Part shown: positions 49,001-56,533 of the stretch, one piece after another
Numbering within the stretch: position 1 is the stretch's first letter
Layout: every line of letters starts with the position of its first letter
NCBI RefSeq assembly: GCF_902505095.1
Contig: NZ_CABWIB010000001.1
Span: 1,192,688-1,256,687, forward strand
Direction of reading: 5' to 3'
Source: Oceanivirga miroungae
GTDB lineage: Bacteria; Fusobacteriota; Fusobacteriia; Fusobacteriales; Leptotrichiaceae
Length of the DNA: 64,000 bases
Made by a program: the position numbers and the translations under genes
The notes under the pieces: model-generated
The model's input: the letters and a program-made list of their open reading frames with translations, nothing else
What the model was told of the DNA's origin: nothing
The model's database searches: none

Positions 49001-52000
49001 TCCTTCACCTTTAATTATTAGTGTTTGTCCTAAAGTCTTATGAACGCCTGTAGAATTTTTATATGTATTCCCTTCAAAATCTAATCCTGCTATTGCTACT
49101 GCTTGTAAATCTCTTACTGTTGCTGCTGAATTTAATTTTTGTGTATCTTCTGTATCAGTTAATTGTAATAGTCCTTTTTTATTTGGATTAGTATCACCAT
49201 TCAATGCTTTTTGAGCCAATTCTATTGCTTGTTCTTTTGGTGATTTTTCATTACCTGTTGCTGCAGTGTTATTATACTTACTTGCTATTGTATTTGTATT
49301 ATCTGTAACTGGCATATCAACTATTGAACTTCCAATATTTCCTAATACTTCTGGTGTTGTTGTTTCTCCATTATCTGCTACTAATGATAATCTTACTGGT
49401 GTTTGTTCTGCTAATTTACCTGTTAAATTTGCTCCGTTTTTAACAGTATATATTCCATCACCATCTGTATCTTCCATTGTTTGTTCATTTTTTACATAAT
49501 ATCCTTCTTTTCCTGCTGTAGATACATATACTTTATCTTTTAATTCAGACGGTTTATAGTACTTACCATCTTTCCCTATTACTAGTCTTTCTCCTGCCTC
49601 ATTTGTATATACTACTGGTCCTGCTGATCCTTCTCTTAGCGCTTGTACCTTATCTAGAATTGATTTTCCATCTAGTCCATCTTTTCCTGCTGGTCCTTTT
49701 GAGCCATCTGCTCCTGCTGCTCCATCATTACCATTTAGTCCTAATGTATCTTTAAGCGCGTCTAAAGCTCCTCTAGTTACTGCTGAATCTTTGGCTTTAT
49801 CATCTTTTAAACCTCTTAATACTACTTTATCTTTATTTTCTTCTTCTCCTGTAGTATCTTTTGGATCTTTTGATAGTGTCAATGTTCCTTTTGCGTCTGG
49901 TGTTAGTTTTATTGTTGGTGCATTATTTTCTCCATTATTTAATTCAAGTCCCTTAAATCTTGGTACTTCTTTAAATCCTACTTCTATATTAGTATTTCCA
50001 TCTGTTTGACTAACTTTTGTTACTAAGTTATCTCCTGCATATGTTCCTACTAATGTCGCTGGTGTTATTGCTGCAGCTGGAACTGTTATTGTAGAACTTG
50101 CTCTTACTACTTTTATTGTTGATCCTAATTGATTTGTTACTGGATTATTTTCAACTGCTGTATTAGAAGAAGTTTTATCTATATCTGCTCCTACCTTTAA
50201 TCCCTTATTTGTAGCTATTGTTAAATCATCTATAGCTCCTTTAAATGTTGTAGGCGCTGCTGTTTTCCCACTTCCATTTACTGCTGTGAATGTTGGTTTT
50301 TCTAATTCTCCAGAATTTCCTGTTTTTTCTGGATATCCTAATACATTTTTTTCTATATCATATATTTGTTTTCCATTTATAGCATCTGCTGAATTAGCCT
50401 TAATATCTCCTGCTGCTACTCCTTTTATTTTCACTTCAGAGTTTGTTTTCGCTTCTCCTGCTGCTGGTGTTGTTTTACTAAATGTTACTTCTCCATCACC
50501 CAATGATATCTTAGTTGTATTAGTATTTGTTTTCTTTTCTAATGAGTCTATATTCTTTAAGTTAGACGCTAGTTTTATTTCTAGTCCATCTTTTGCGCTA
50601 TTTGCTTCAACTTTAATATTATCTTTAGCTGTAGTAGTTCCTGCTACTGTTCCTTCTCCAGTTATTTTTAATGTTTCTCCTAGTACTCTATGAACTTTTT
50701 TAGTATCTCCATCATTACCTGCAAAATCTAATCCTGATATTGCTACTGCTTGTAAATCTCTTACTGTTGCTGCTGAATTTAGTTTTTGTGTGTCTTCAGT
50801 TCCATTTGCTCCATCTTTTAATTGTAATAATCCTTTTTTATCTGGAATTCCTGTTTTTCCAGTTAATGCTTCTTTTGCTGAAGTTATCGCACTTTCTTTA
50901 TCATTAGCACTATTATACTTACTTGCTATTGTATTTGTATTATCTGTAACTGGCATATCAACTATTGAACTTCCAATATTTCCTAATACTTCTGGTGTTG
51001 TTGTTTCTCCATTATCTGCTACTAATGATAATCTTACTGGTGTTTGTTCTGCTAATTTACCTGTTAAATTTGCTCCGTTTTTAACAGTATATATTCCATC
51101 ACCATCTGTATCTTCCATTGTTTGTTCATTTTTTACATAATATCCTTCTTTTCCTGCTGTAGATACATATACTTTATCTTTTAATTCAGACGGTTTATAG
51201 TACTTACCATCTTTCCCTATTACTAGTCTTTCTCCTGCCTCATTTGTATATACTACTGGTCCTGCTTCTCCTCTTCTTAAGGCATTTACTTTATCATTTA
51301 CATTAACTCCGTTTAAGGCATCTTTTCCTGCTGGTCCATTTTCTCCATTTCTTCCATCAGTTCCATCTTTTGATGTGTCTCCTACAGCTTTAGCTAGACT
51401 CTTTAATTGTGCGACATTAACAGCATCAGTATCTTGCGATCCTGCTGCTACTCCTGTTATTTGTCTTGTAATACTATCACTGCCTATAGCAAAGTCGCCA
51501 GATGTTGCTTTCCAAGCTAATCCAGTTTCTGTACTAACTTTATTTGTTAATGGATCATATCCTGTAGATTTTTCTGTTCTTTGTGATATAGATCCTGAAC
51601 CTATAGCTACTCCACCATTTACTTTAGATTTTGCTCCATTACCTATTGCTATTGAATTTTCTTCTTCAGAAATTGAATTTAATCCAAGTGCTATAGCATT
51701 CTTACTCGTAACTTTTGAACTGTGTCCTAATGCTATTGAATCTTTTCCTGCAACAAATGAATCTGTTCCTATCGCTATTGAATCATCAGAGCTAACTGCT
51801 ACTTCTTGTTCTGTTGTATTTGTTGCATCAACTGCATTTCCTTCAGTAGGACTACTTACTTTTTCTTTTTTCTTAATAGCAACTTTTGCTCCTTTACCTA
51901 CAGCTATTGATCCTGCTGCTTCAGCACCTTCATTATCTGAATTTTTCTTATCTTTTTCTGATTCTAATGGGTCAGTTGCTTTTACAGAGAAGTATTTTAT

Positions 52001-55000
52001 TTTTTGTGCATTAACTTTATCTATCAAATTAGTTATATCTGTTGTATTTTTATGTATATTACCTGCGTTATTTGTTATATTAGTTGTATTATTTGTTATA
52101 TTCTCAGCATTTTTTGTTATATTTGTAGTATTAGATTCCACTTTTTTACTTAAATCATTTAATTCTGAACTTTTAGCTAAACCAGTCTCATCAAATGAAA
52201 TTTCTATAGTATTATTTTTTGCTATTGTTGTTATTCTTTTCTTAGTAATAGCAGATTCTCCTGTCGTAGTATATCCCGCTCCTGCTCCAACCACTGATAA
52301 TGTATCATTTTTTAAATTAAGACTTTCTGTGTTTTCATCCCCTTTAAATTTAAGAATTGCATTTCCAGTAACTTTCTTTAATTGTGCAACGTTAACAGCA
52401 TCAGTGTCATTACGACCTGCTGCTACATTTGTTATTCTTCTTGTTATATTTTCATCTTCATTACCAACTGAGAATTCTCCACCTGTTGGAACCCATACTT
52501 TTGCCTTTGATATATCTTTAGCATCATTATTTTCAAAACTATAGAAATTATTTACACTTTGATTAAAACCTGGGTTAATATATGTTCCATCTTTTTGTTT
52601 ATATGCACTAACACCATTTTTAGCAACTGACGCTTTACCTATTGCTACTGTACCAGCTACAGCTTCTGCACTTTCTCCTATTGCTACTGCAGATTCTCCT
52701 GCATTTGTATTTAGACCTATAGCAACACCATTTTTACCAGCTGTTTTTTCATTGTTGTGTGTCCCTATTACTATAGCATCTGAATTACTATCAGCTATTG
52801 TAATATGTCTACCAATAGCTACTGCTCCATTTGAAACACTACCTATTTGGTTATCATATCCTAACCCAACAGCCTCATCTGATGCTATAGCTGAACTTTG
52901 ATAGTTTCTACCATTTTCACCTCTCTTACCAATATATACAGATTTTTGTCCTGTAACTGCAACGTGTGATCCTATTGCAACAGAAAATTGTCCTGATTCA
53001 TTATCAGTACCACCTGTTACGTGAGATGTATCCCCTTTACCAGTTGAAGCGTAGTGTCCTATAGCAATTGACTGACCTCCTGCTGCTCTTGCTTCTTTTG
53101 CACCTGCAAATGATTCTTGTCCACTAGCAAGAGAGTTTACCCCTATTGCTACTGCTTCAGCTCCACCAGAAATTGAACTAACCCCTAATGCTAGTGACCC
53201 ATTATTCGAAGCAACTGCGTGTGCACCTATTGCTACCGATCCATTTCCTTTAGCACGAGTTCTTACATATCCATTACTGTTTTTAAATTCACTGTCACCT
53301 TCTATTTTATAATAATTATCATATACAGTTTTATTAGTTACCTTATTATTATATCCATTAGCATCATCAGACCCTATTGCAATTGCTCCTTCTCCAATAA
53401 CATCTGTATCATTACCTATTGCTGTAGATTGTTGGTTTAATGCATTTACTCCAGCTCCTATAGCTATTGAAGACTGTACATTTTCAGGAATTAAAATGTT
53501 ATCAGAATGATCTAATTGACCTTTATCTGTACCTGCAGGGAGGCTGCTATTTTTATAGTATTTACCACCAACTTGTGCTTGTTTTCCTATTGCTATAGAT
53601 GAATTCCCTTCTGATTTTGCCTTATACCCTATAGCAATAGCATCCTTACCTGTAGCTCCATCATTTTTATAGTTTGTTGTAGTTAATAAATTATTTTCAT
53701 CATCTGTTTTTGTAAATCGAGCATGCCCAACTGCTTCAGTTACAGCATTACTCATATCTTCATTTTTAAAATTATTTCCTTCTCCGTATACACCATCTTT
53801 TATATCTGTATATACTTTTCTTAATTTATTTAAAGTTTCATTACCTGATATATATGCTAATGATTCTAATTCTTGGACTTTTCTATACAATGGTGTTATA
53901 GAACTTTGATCTATATTTTCTCCAGCTTTAAATCTTGCCTCAATTTTTATTTGTTTTTGTTTTAAATCAATATATTTATCATAGTTACTTTGTTTTTGTG
54001 CAACAGCTAAAACACTTGCAGCTTCTGACCCAGAACTTTTATTTATCGAAATAAAGCTAATAGATTGTCCTTCAGAACCTATTTCTGTATCTAATCTATC
54101 TTGTAATGTTTTAAGCTGTGAAACTGTTACAGCATCTGAATCTAAATATCCTGAAGCTAAGTTAGTTATTCTACGCTCTAATCCTTTTTGCCCAACAGAA
54201 ATAACCCCTACTTGTGAAGACGCAGGAATTGAGTAAGATCCATTAGCAACCCATCCAGGATGTCTTAAATTTTCTTCACCATAATCTGTTATAGATTTAT
54301 ATCCTAATGCTATTGAATTATCCATTGTAACTCTAGAGTCATTCCCTATAGCTATCCCTCTTATATTAGAAACTGTAGATCCACTACCTATACCTATAGA
54401 AGAACTTTTTTGTACAGTAACTCCGTATCCTAAAGCTATTAAATTTGTTGCTTTAACACCATCACTATCATTTCCACCAACTCTATTACCTATACCAAGT
54501 GAAACAGATCCTGCTCCATAAACCGTACTTCCTGTACCAATTGAAACTGAGTTTTCAGATAAAACTGCTGCTCCAACCCCAATTGCTACAGCGTTTGGAG
54601 CTTCTTTACTTACATAAGCTAATGACCCAATACCTACCGAGTTATCTCCTTCAACAGCTGTTGCAGTACCTCCTGCAAATGAGTTACTTCCATTATTGTA
54701 TACATAATACCCTATAGATGTTGAAAGTTTTCCTTTATTTACAGCTTTTTTTACCTCAATAGATTCTCCATTTTCACCTTTAAATGTCAAATATGGTTTA
54801 TTATTATCAGGTTTGTTGCTTTTTTCTACTTTCTTAAAATCTAGAGCTCCTTCCATCTCCTTACCTGCTATAATTTCGTTTATCATTTTTTCAACTTTTT
54901 TTTCTGGATTACCTTGAGAATCAGGATTTCCTGCTATAATCAATGGATTATTATTAGCATCTGTTAAAGTATTGTTTCCTACAGTTATAGATGAAGTATT

Positions 55001-55996
55001 TGAAATAATTTCTTCAATGTTATGAATTTTTAAGGCATATTTATTTAGCCTATTTATAAATTTACCTCTTTCTTCGTTTGTTAACATAGCATTAGTTAAA
55101 ACATTTTGACCAATAGATACTGATCCTTCTCCCGCTGCTATTGCTTGTTGACCTATAGATAATGATCCTACAGATGTAGCTTGAGCTTTATTACCTATAG
55201 CTAATGTGTTATCTGCAAAAACACTTGTTTGCTCTCCTATAGCCGTTGCTCCAGCTGCATCAAAATCAACATATGTTCTAAGTCCAACAGCTGTTGATCT
55301 ATCTGCTAATGCAAATGATAATGTTCCAATACCAGTTGCACCATCTCCATAAGCGGCTGTTCTAGATCCTATGGCTATAGCTCCTTGACCTCTTGCATAA
55401 GTTGGAGAATAATTTAATACATCAGGTCTATTAGGGTTTTCTACATAGAGACTTTTAAATTCATTTTTATTTTTTACACCACCTAGATAAGTGCCATTAA
55501 GGTTATTTGGATCATCTGCAAATAACTTATATACAGTATTTTTATTTAAATTATCCGTATATTTAGTTTTTATATCATCATTTCCTATTGCAATTGATGA
55601 ATTTCCTATTGCATAAACATCATTTCCTATAGCAGTTGCTTGGTTCCAAGCTGTAGAATTACTTCCTACTGCTACACCTTGACTACCTTTAACTTTAGCT
55701 TTTTGACCTATTGCAACTGCTCTACCTTCTGATGAAATACTAATTTCATCTCCTAACCCTACACTCTTATTTGCAAAGTTATAATCTGCTAATTTTGTTC
55801 CACCCCAACCTGCATATAATTTCCCAGTTGAACCAGCTGAATTAGACGATATATACTCCCACCCAAAACTCACCGAACTCATTCCCATAAATCCAGCCAT
55901 TAAGAATGCTATTATCGTTTTGTCATTTATACTTATTTTCTTTTTAAAAGATCTTTTAAGCCATCTTTTTAATTCTTCTTTATTGAATCTATTCAT
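40004..55996 (-). CDS. Giant trimeric autotransporter adhesin with C-terminal OmpA-like domain (TAA2)
   Basis: 5330 aa surface fibre. Long signal peptide (~1-44, basic then IIAFLMAGFMGMSSVSFG). YadA-like head repeats (GRAVAIGQKAKVKGSQGVAVG...) run to ~620 and again at ~780-1190, each closed by a neck with DSDAVTVSQL or DTDAVNVAQL. The stalk then alternates short heads, coiled coils and collagen-like Gly-X-Y runs (such as DGRDGKDGTNGSAG), with recurring NGVNVNDKVNALRRGEAGPV modules. The four-strand YadA anchor is at ~5100-5182, a coiled coil at ~5187-5215 and an OmpA-like peptidoglycan-binding domain at ~5217-5326 with GYTD and MKRAKAARNAL. It overlaps the preceding gene by 8 bases (GGAG RBS). 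Large internal duplications are listed separately. Ligand unknown. Confidence 0.95.
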   Translation of the reverse strand: MNRFNKEELKRWLKRSFKKKISINDKTIIAFLMAGFMGMSSVSFGWEYISSNSAGSTGKLYAGWGGTKLADYNFANKSVGLGDEISISSEGRAVAIGQKAKVKGSQGVAVGSNSTAWNQATAIGNDVYAIGNSSIAIGNDDIKTKYTDNLNKNTVYKLFADDPNNLNGTYLGGVKNKNEFKSLYVENPNRPDVLNYSPTYARGQGAIAIGSRTAAYGDGATGIGTLSFALADRSTAVGLRTYVDFDAAGATAIGEQTSVFADNTLAIGNKAQATSVGSLSIGQQAIAAGEGSVSIGQNVLTNAMLTNEERGKFINRLNKYALKIHNIEEIISNTSSITVGNNTLTDANNNPLIIAGNPDSQGNPEKKVEKMINEIIAGKEMEGALDFKKVEKSNKPDNNKPYLTFKGENGESIEVKKAVNKGKLSTSIGYYVYNNGSNSFAGGTATAVEGDNSVGIGSLAYVSKEAPNAVAIGVGAAVLSENSVSIGTGSTVYGAGSVSLGIGNRVGGNDSDGVKATNLIALGYGVTVQKSSSIGIGSGSTVSNIRGIAIGNDSRVTMDNSIALGYKSITDYGEENLRHPGWVANGSYSIPASSQVGVISVGQKGLERRITNLASGYLDSDAVTVSQLKTLQDRLDTEIGSEGQSISFISINKSSGSEAASVLAVAQKQSNYDKYIDLKQKQIKIEARFKAGENIDQSSITPLYRKVQELESLAYISGNETLNKLRKVYTDIKDGVYGEGNNFKNEDMSNAVTEAVGHARFTKTDDENNLLTTTNYKNDGATGKDAIAIGYKAKSEGNSSIAIGKQAQVGGKYYKNSSLPAGTDKGQLDHSDNILIPENVQSSIAIGAGVNALNQQSTAIGNDTDVIGEGAIAIGSDDANGYNNKVTNKTVYDNYYKIEGDSEFKNSNGYVRTRAKGNGSVAIGAHAVASNNGSLALGVSSISGGAEAVAIGVNSLASGQESFAGAKEARAAGGQSIAIGHYASTGKGDTSHVTGGTDNESGQFSVAIGSHVAVTGQKSVYIGKRGENGRNYQSSAIASDEAVGLGYDNQIGSVSNGAVAIGRHITIADSNSDAIVIGTHNNEKTAGKNGVAIGLNTNAGESAVAIGESAEAVAGTVAIGKASVAKNGVSAYKQKDGTYINPGFNQSVNNFYSFENNDAKDISKAKVWVPTGGEFSVGNEDENITRRITNVAAGRNDTDAVNVAQLKKVTGNAILKFKGDENTESLNLKNDTLSVVGAGAGYTTTGESAITKKRITTIAKNNTIEISFDETGLAKSSELNDLSKKVESNTTNITKNAENITNNTTNITNNAGNIHKNTTDITNLIDKVNAQKIKYFSVKATDPLESEKDKKNSDNEGAEAAGSIAVGKGAKVAIKKKEKVSSPTEGNAVDATNTTEQEVAVSSDDSIAIGTDSFVAGKDSIALGHSSKVTSKNAIALGLNSISEEENSIAIGNGAKSKVNGGVAIGSGSISQRTEKSTGYDPLTNKVSTETGLAWKATSGDFAIGSDSITRQITGVAAGSQDTDAVNVAQLKSLAKAVGDTSKDGTDGRNGENGPAGKDALNGVNVNDKVNALRRGEAGPVVYTNEAGERLVIGKDGKYYKPSELKDKVYVSTAGKEGYYVKNEQTMEDTDGDGIYTVKNGANLTGKLAEQTPVRLSLVADNGETTTPEVLGNIGSSIVDMPVTDNTNTIASKYNSANDKESAITSAKEALTGKTGIPDKKGLLQLKDGANGTEDTQKLNSAATVRDLQAVAISGLDFAGNDGDTKKVHRVLGETLKITGEGTVAGTTTAKDNIKVEANSAKDGLEIKLASNLKNIDSLEKKTNTNTTKISLGDGEVTFSKTTPAAGEAKTNSEVKIKGVAAGDIKANSADAINGKQIYDIEKNVLGYPEKTGNSGELEKPTFTAVNGSGKTAAPTTFKGAIDDLTIATNKGLKVGADIDKTSSNTAVENNPVTNQLGSTIKVVRASSTITVPAAAITPATLVGTYAGDNLVTKVSQTDGNTNIEVGFKEVPRFKGLELNNGENNAPTIKLTPDAKGTLTLSKDPKDTTGEEENKDKVVLRGLKDDKAKDSAVTRGALDALKDTLGLNGNDGAAGADGSKGPAGKDGLDGKSILDKVQALREGSAGPVVYTNEAGERLVIGKDGKYYKPSELKDKVYVSTAGKEGYYVKNEQTMEDTDGDGIYTVKNGANLTGKLAEQTPVRLSLVADNGETTTPEVLGNIGSSIVDMPVTDNTNTIASKYNNTAATGNEKSPKEQAIELAQKALNGDTNPNKKGLLQLTDTEDTQKLNSAATVRDLQAVAIAGLDFEGNTYKNSTGVHKTLGQTLIIKGEGTDLEKTIEDSFTSAAGNIRVDSNGTYLNIRLSDKLKDITSLSTKTVDGKKVKLTASDISLRDVNKETTQTADGIRITENKVEKVGNKNYNYTVSAKYTLDGAVIDNYENKSSLTGDSLVIENSNSGDTGNKNKATLNREGLALTDNFGKDNLLISGANETTTSQILLKSSNDENKETTDSILIKAAGKYNEEEQGAKIVLNNGTKLDGTPNESITIKSGTLSETPSIEFHHNNGKVIGLEARNILSEKYGVGENETRAATESAVKHLSDQIGTPNSDGRDGKDGTNGSAGSTGPTGKDGLNGKDLTSKVNAIRNGEAGIVVYTDQEGNRLVKANNGKYYKADEVDAKGDPLEGKAAVENIKATLVNPDGTTENPVVELGNIKSSLGTDIDPKNLKSDIDSVKNSVETKSKGVINTLYEKINKKDLNKVVTVGDLQAVAVAGLDFAGNVNGPTHRKLGETLSIIGENGVSSFNDYSTANVATKVSEGKIEIGIKKTPEFEGLKLKENKGTTTVNLTPSNGVLTLSNGNSTNPVQLKGIADGTKANDAVNFSQLEALKGTVSGQKIKYFSVNATDPEASESDKKNSDNKGAQAEGSIAVGKGARVINKKKETAGVVDETGSVLTPETKVVAQTDSKDSIAIGTDSEVFGANAIAIGKNSQVSKAKAIAIGYSAVSEVEGGIALGDESVSNRLIENSIGYDPLTNEASKETKVAWKATKGALSIGNDGTQTRQIIGVAAGSQDTDAVNVAQLKKLANAVGNTSKDGKDGRNGTNGIAGKDALNGVNVNDKVNALRRGEAGPVVYTDKDGNRVVKGRDGNYYKLEDIKNKIYVEQGETKGYYEPNTAVFEDKDNDGVYSVKQGQQLTGAAATSLTTEETGKIRLSLVADNGETTTPEVLGNIGSSIVDMPVTDNTNTIASKYNNTAATGNEKSPKEQAIELAQKALNGDTNPNKKGLLQLTDTEDTQKLNSASTLRDLQALSIAGLDFEGNTYKNSTGVHKTLGQTLIIKGEGTDLEKTIEDSFTSAAGNIRVDSNGTYLNIRLSDKLKDITSLSTKTVDGKKVKLTASDISLRDVNKETTQTADGIRITENKVEKVGNKNYNYTVSAKYTLDGAVIDNYENKSSLTGDSLVIENSNSGDTGNKNKATLNREGLALTDNFGKDNLLISGANETTTSQILLKSSNDENKETTDSILIKAAGKYNEEEQGAKIVLNNGTKLDGTPNESITIKSGTLSETPSIEFHHNNGKVIGLEARNILSEKYGVGENETRAATESAVKHLSDQIGTPNSDGRDGKDGTNGSAGSTGPTGKDGLNGKDLTSKVNAIRNGEAGIVVYTDQEGNRLVKANNGKYYKADEVDAKGDPLEGKAAVENIKATLVNPDGTTENPVVELGNIKSSLGTDIDPKNLKSDIDSVKNSVETKSKGVINTLYEKINKKDLNKVVTVGDLQAVAVAGLDFAGNVNGPTHRKLGETLSIIGENGVSSFNDYSTSNVATKVSKGKIEIGIKKTPEFEGLKLKENGGSTTINLTPNNGTLTLSKTPKVGEDDKVVLEGLKPGTTPDSAVTKGQLDELAKNSGDSSKDGEDGRNGEKGAAGKDGLNGVNVNDKVNALRRGEAGPVVYTDNSGNRVVKANDGNFYTPEKVTKTGEVIVTVGNEKYAKVGNEYYKVNDDRTLGEKVEKSNVEIGYNKAQKPTIVTDVRLSLVAQDGETTNPEVLGNVGSALGTDKFISKNLSSGIGSKISVGETKAKKVAEELNKLNEDKILDSAATIRDLQALSAAGLDFAGNVNGPTHRKLGKTLTIIGKEGVNSFDDYTTANVATQVTEGKIEIGIKQKPEFKEITVKDIAKDGKTLTLSPDKVELEKVEKNDAGQIISKTTISTEVDGTTITKANVDANGTVTPIETAEYKLGGTTLKDKDGNKATLTAKDLTFGDPNATGKNSDKKSTKIDKSGITVNGTDGTSKISITAGTDGNSPTIDFAKNGINGTGIITGLKDLDANADGSSAVNKNYVDNIAKKLGDTSNDKTDGRNGENGQDGKKGAAGKDGLNGVNVNDKVNALRRGEAGPVVYTDNSGNRVVKANDGNFYTPEKVTKTGEVIVTVGNEKYAKVGNEYYKVNDDRTLGEKVEKSNVEIGYNKAQKPTIVTDVRLSLVAQDGETTNPEVLGNVGSSIVTTPVKQTDGTFNNDSTIASKYNKKTGEGENQTDDLASREAITAAQGAITGEKGILKLTDAKDEDKQKLNSVATVRDLQALSIAGLDFEGNSGEVHRVLGSKLTIKGEGTVAENTAANNIKVEANKAKEGLEIKLASNLKNITSLENAKVTKDAQGSITKTETTKISIGDGEVTFGKTSTPLTGDVTNSNVKLKGIADGVDANDAVNKGQLDKLADKLGDSSKDGEDGRNGTDGITGKDGLNGVNVNDKVNALRRGESGPVVYTDAKGNRVVKANDGKFYDKSVVTKDGDLIVEKDNVKYVIKVGDTKDTKVYKYNVDTNTTGEENKETGIPTKNVLIEKSNEQNNLSKAKEAKDIRLSLVDQDGETTKPEVLGNVADGTISNDSKDAINGSQIKKLGDALGLTVTNNEFSKPIFEELIKSNGQQSKGPENLLNAVNENRAKLNEGFNIRATEGDTTSTQYLGSTTVFKEADGELIKSTDNDASIKYVGNNLVTSYKYENGTGQVEIGLKENPEFKEVTVQDGSKSVTISPNNISLGDGTTKTIEITNDKAAPKIEFAKDLINDKPLGVITGLKDIDEGSNDGTQAVNKNYVDKKVNNISNVVDGAKKELAGGIAGAYAAAGIPQVTYDKLFGIGAGFGYYKGESAIAVGISGQNRGRNVVYKASVSLGTKSEVGVSAGVNISLGAIKDEKQVSKDLINRLNKLESENSELRQMVSQNRRLRYVIDNFVLDSANITKAQIAKLKEIVEVINKEFKDKTIVIIGYTDISYKEGYNMDLGMKRAKAARNALIKLGISDDVNIVLKSGGYNEMVEGNYSNQRRVEILINEYDNMNK
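42510..44246 (-). repeat. Internal duplication in TAA2: ~395-bp units 1341 bp apart
   Basis: 42510-42905 and 43851-44246 are near-identical, encoding VRLSLVAQDGETTNPEVLGN through the collagen-like KGAAGKDGLNG on both copies. In frame (1341 = 3 x 447). Confidence 0.85.
44460..49394 (-). repeat. Internal duplication in TAA2: ~1.9-kb units 3027 bp apart
   Basis: 44460-46367 and 47487-49394 are near-identical over ~1.9 kb with a few substitutions, covering a collagen-like run, the ATESAVKHLSDQIGTPNSDG segment and a long beta-rich stalk. Both begin at the EFEGLKL module. In frame (3027 = 3 x 1009). Confidence 0.9.
49270..51266 (-). repeat. Internal duplication in TAA2: ~355-bp units 1641 bp apart
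   Basis: 49270-49625 and 50911-51266 encode the same VYTNEAGERLVIGKDGKYYK to NTIASKYN block. In frame (1641 = 3 x 547). Confidence 0.85.
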
Positions 55997-56531
55997 CTAT
56001 TTCTCCATTTCCCACAATTATCCCTAAATCTTTGTATAAGCCATTTTGATTTAAACTTAATAGATATGTATTTATATATGCATCTTTTAATTGTCTATCA
56101 GTTGCACTAACTTCTATCAGTTTTACATTATTATTTAACTTTTTAAAACTTTCTTTTTCTTTATACTTTTCATAAGATCTATTTTGCATTTTAAATGCTT
56201 TACTTTCTTTTTCTAGTAAATATACATATACTCTATTTGCATTTTTTGATAAGTTTTCAATTTTTCCATCTAATATATCAACATCTGGAAATATTAGTAT
56301 AAAATCATTCCCTTTTAAATTTTGCTTAGATAATTCTATATACTCTAAAACAATATCTGCATCTTTTATATCTGCTACAAATCTTCCGTAGTTATTAAAA
56401 CTATTATCGATTATAAATTTCTTTATTTCATATCTTCTATTTGTTTCTTCTTTTTCAAAACTTAAGATTCCATTTTCAGAATAAGTAAATATTGAAACTA
56501 TCAATGTCATAAATACTACTATCTTTCTCAT
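55989..56531 (-). CDS. Small secreted protein of the adhesin operon, unrecognised
   Basis: 180 aa with a signal peptide (MRKIVVFMTLIVSIFTYS). The mature part has alternating short strands and helices (ADIVLEYIELSKQNLKGNDFILIFPDVDI, RVYVYLLEKESKAFKMQNRS) with no domain I recognise. It starts 2 bases after the methyltransferase gene and overlaps the adhesin start by 8 bases, so it is translated together with the adhesin. A periplasmic chaperone or assembly factor for the giant adhesin (compare SadB-type helpers) is a reasonable guess from position only. Confidence 0.7.
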   Translation of the reverse strand: MRKIVVFMTLIVSIFTYSENGILSFEKEETNRRYEIKKFIIDNSFNNYGRFVADIKDADIVLEYIELSKQNLKGNDFILIFPDVDILDGKIENLSKNANRVYVYLLEKESKAFKMQNRSYEKYKEKESFKKLNNNVKLIEVSATDRQLKDAYINTYLLSLNQNGLYKDLGIIVGNGEIDE

Positions 56532-56533
56532 AT

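Noticed and set aside
51375-52544. 389-codon plus-strand open frame
   Set aside because: Antisense to the adhesin TAA2; Ser/Val/Leu-rich translation with no recognisable domain, caused by the low stop frequency opposite this protein's codon use.
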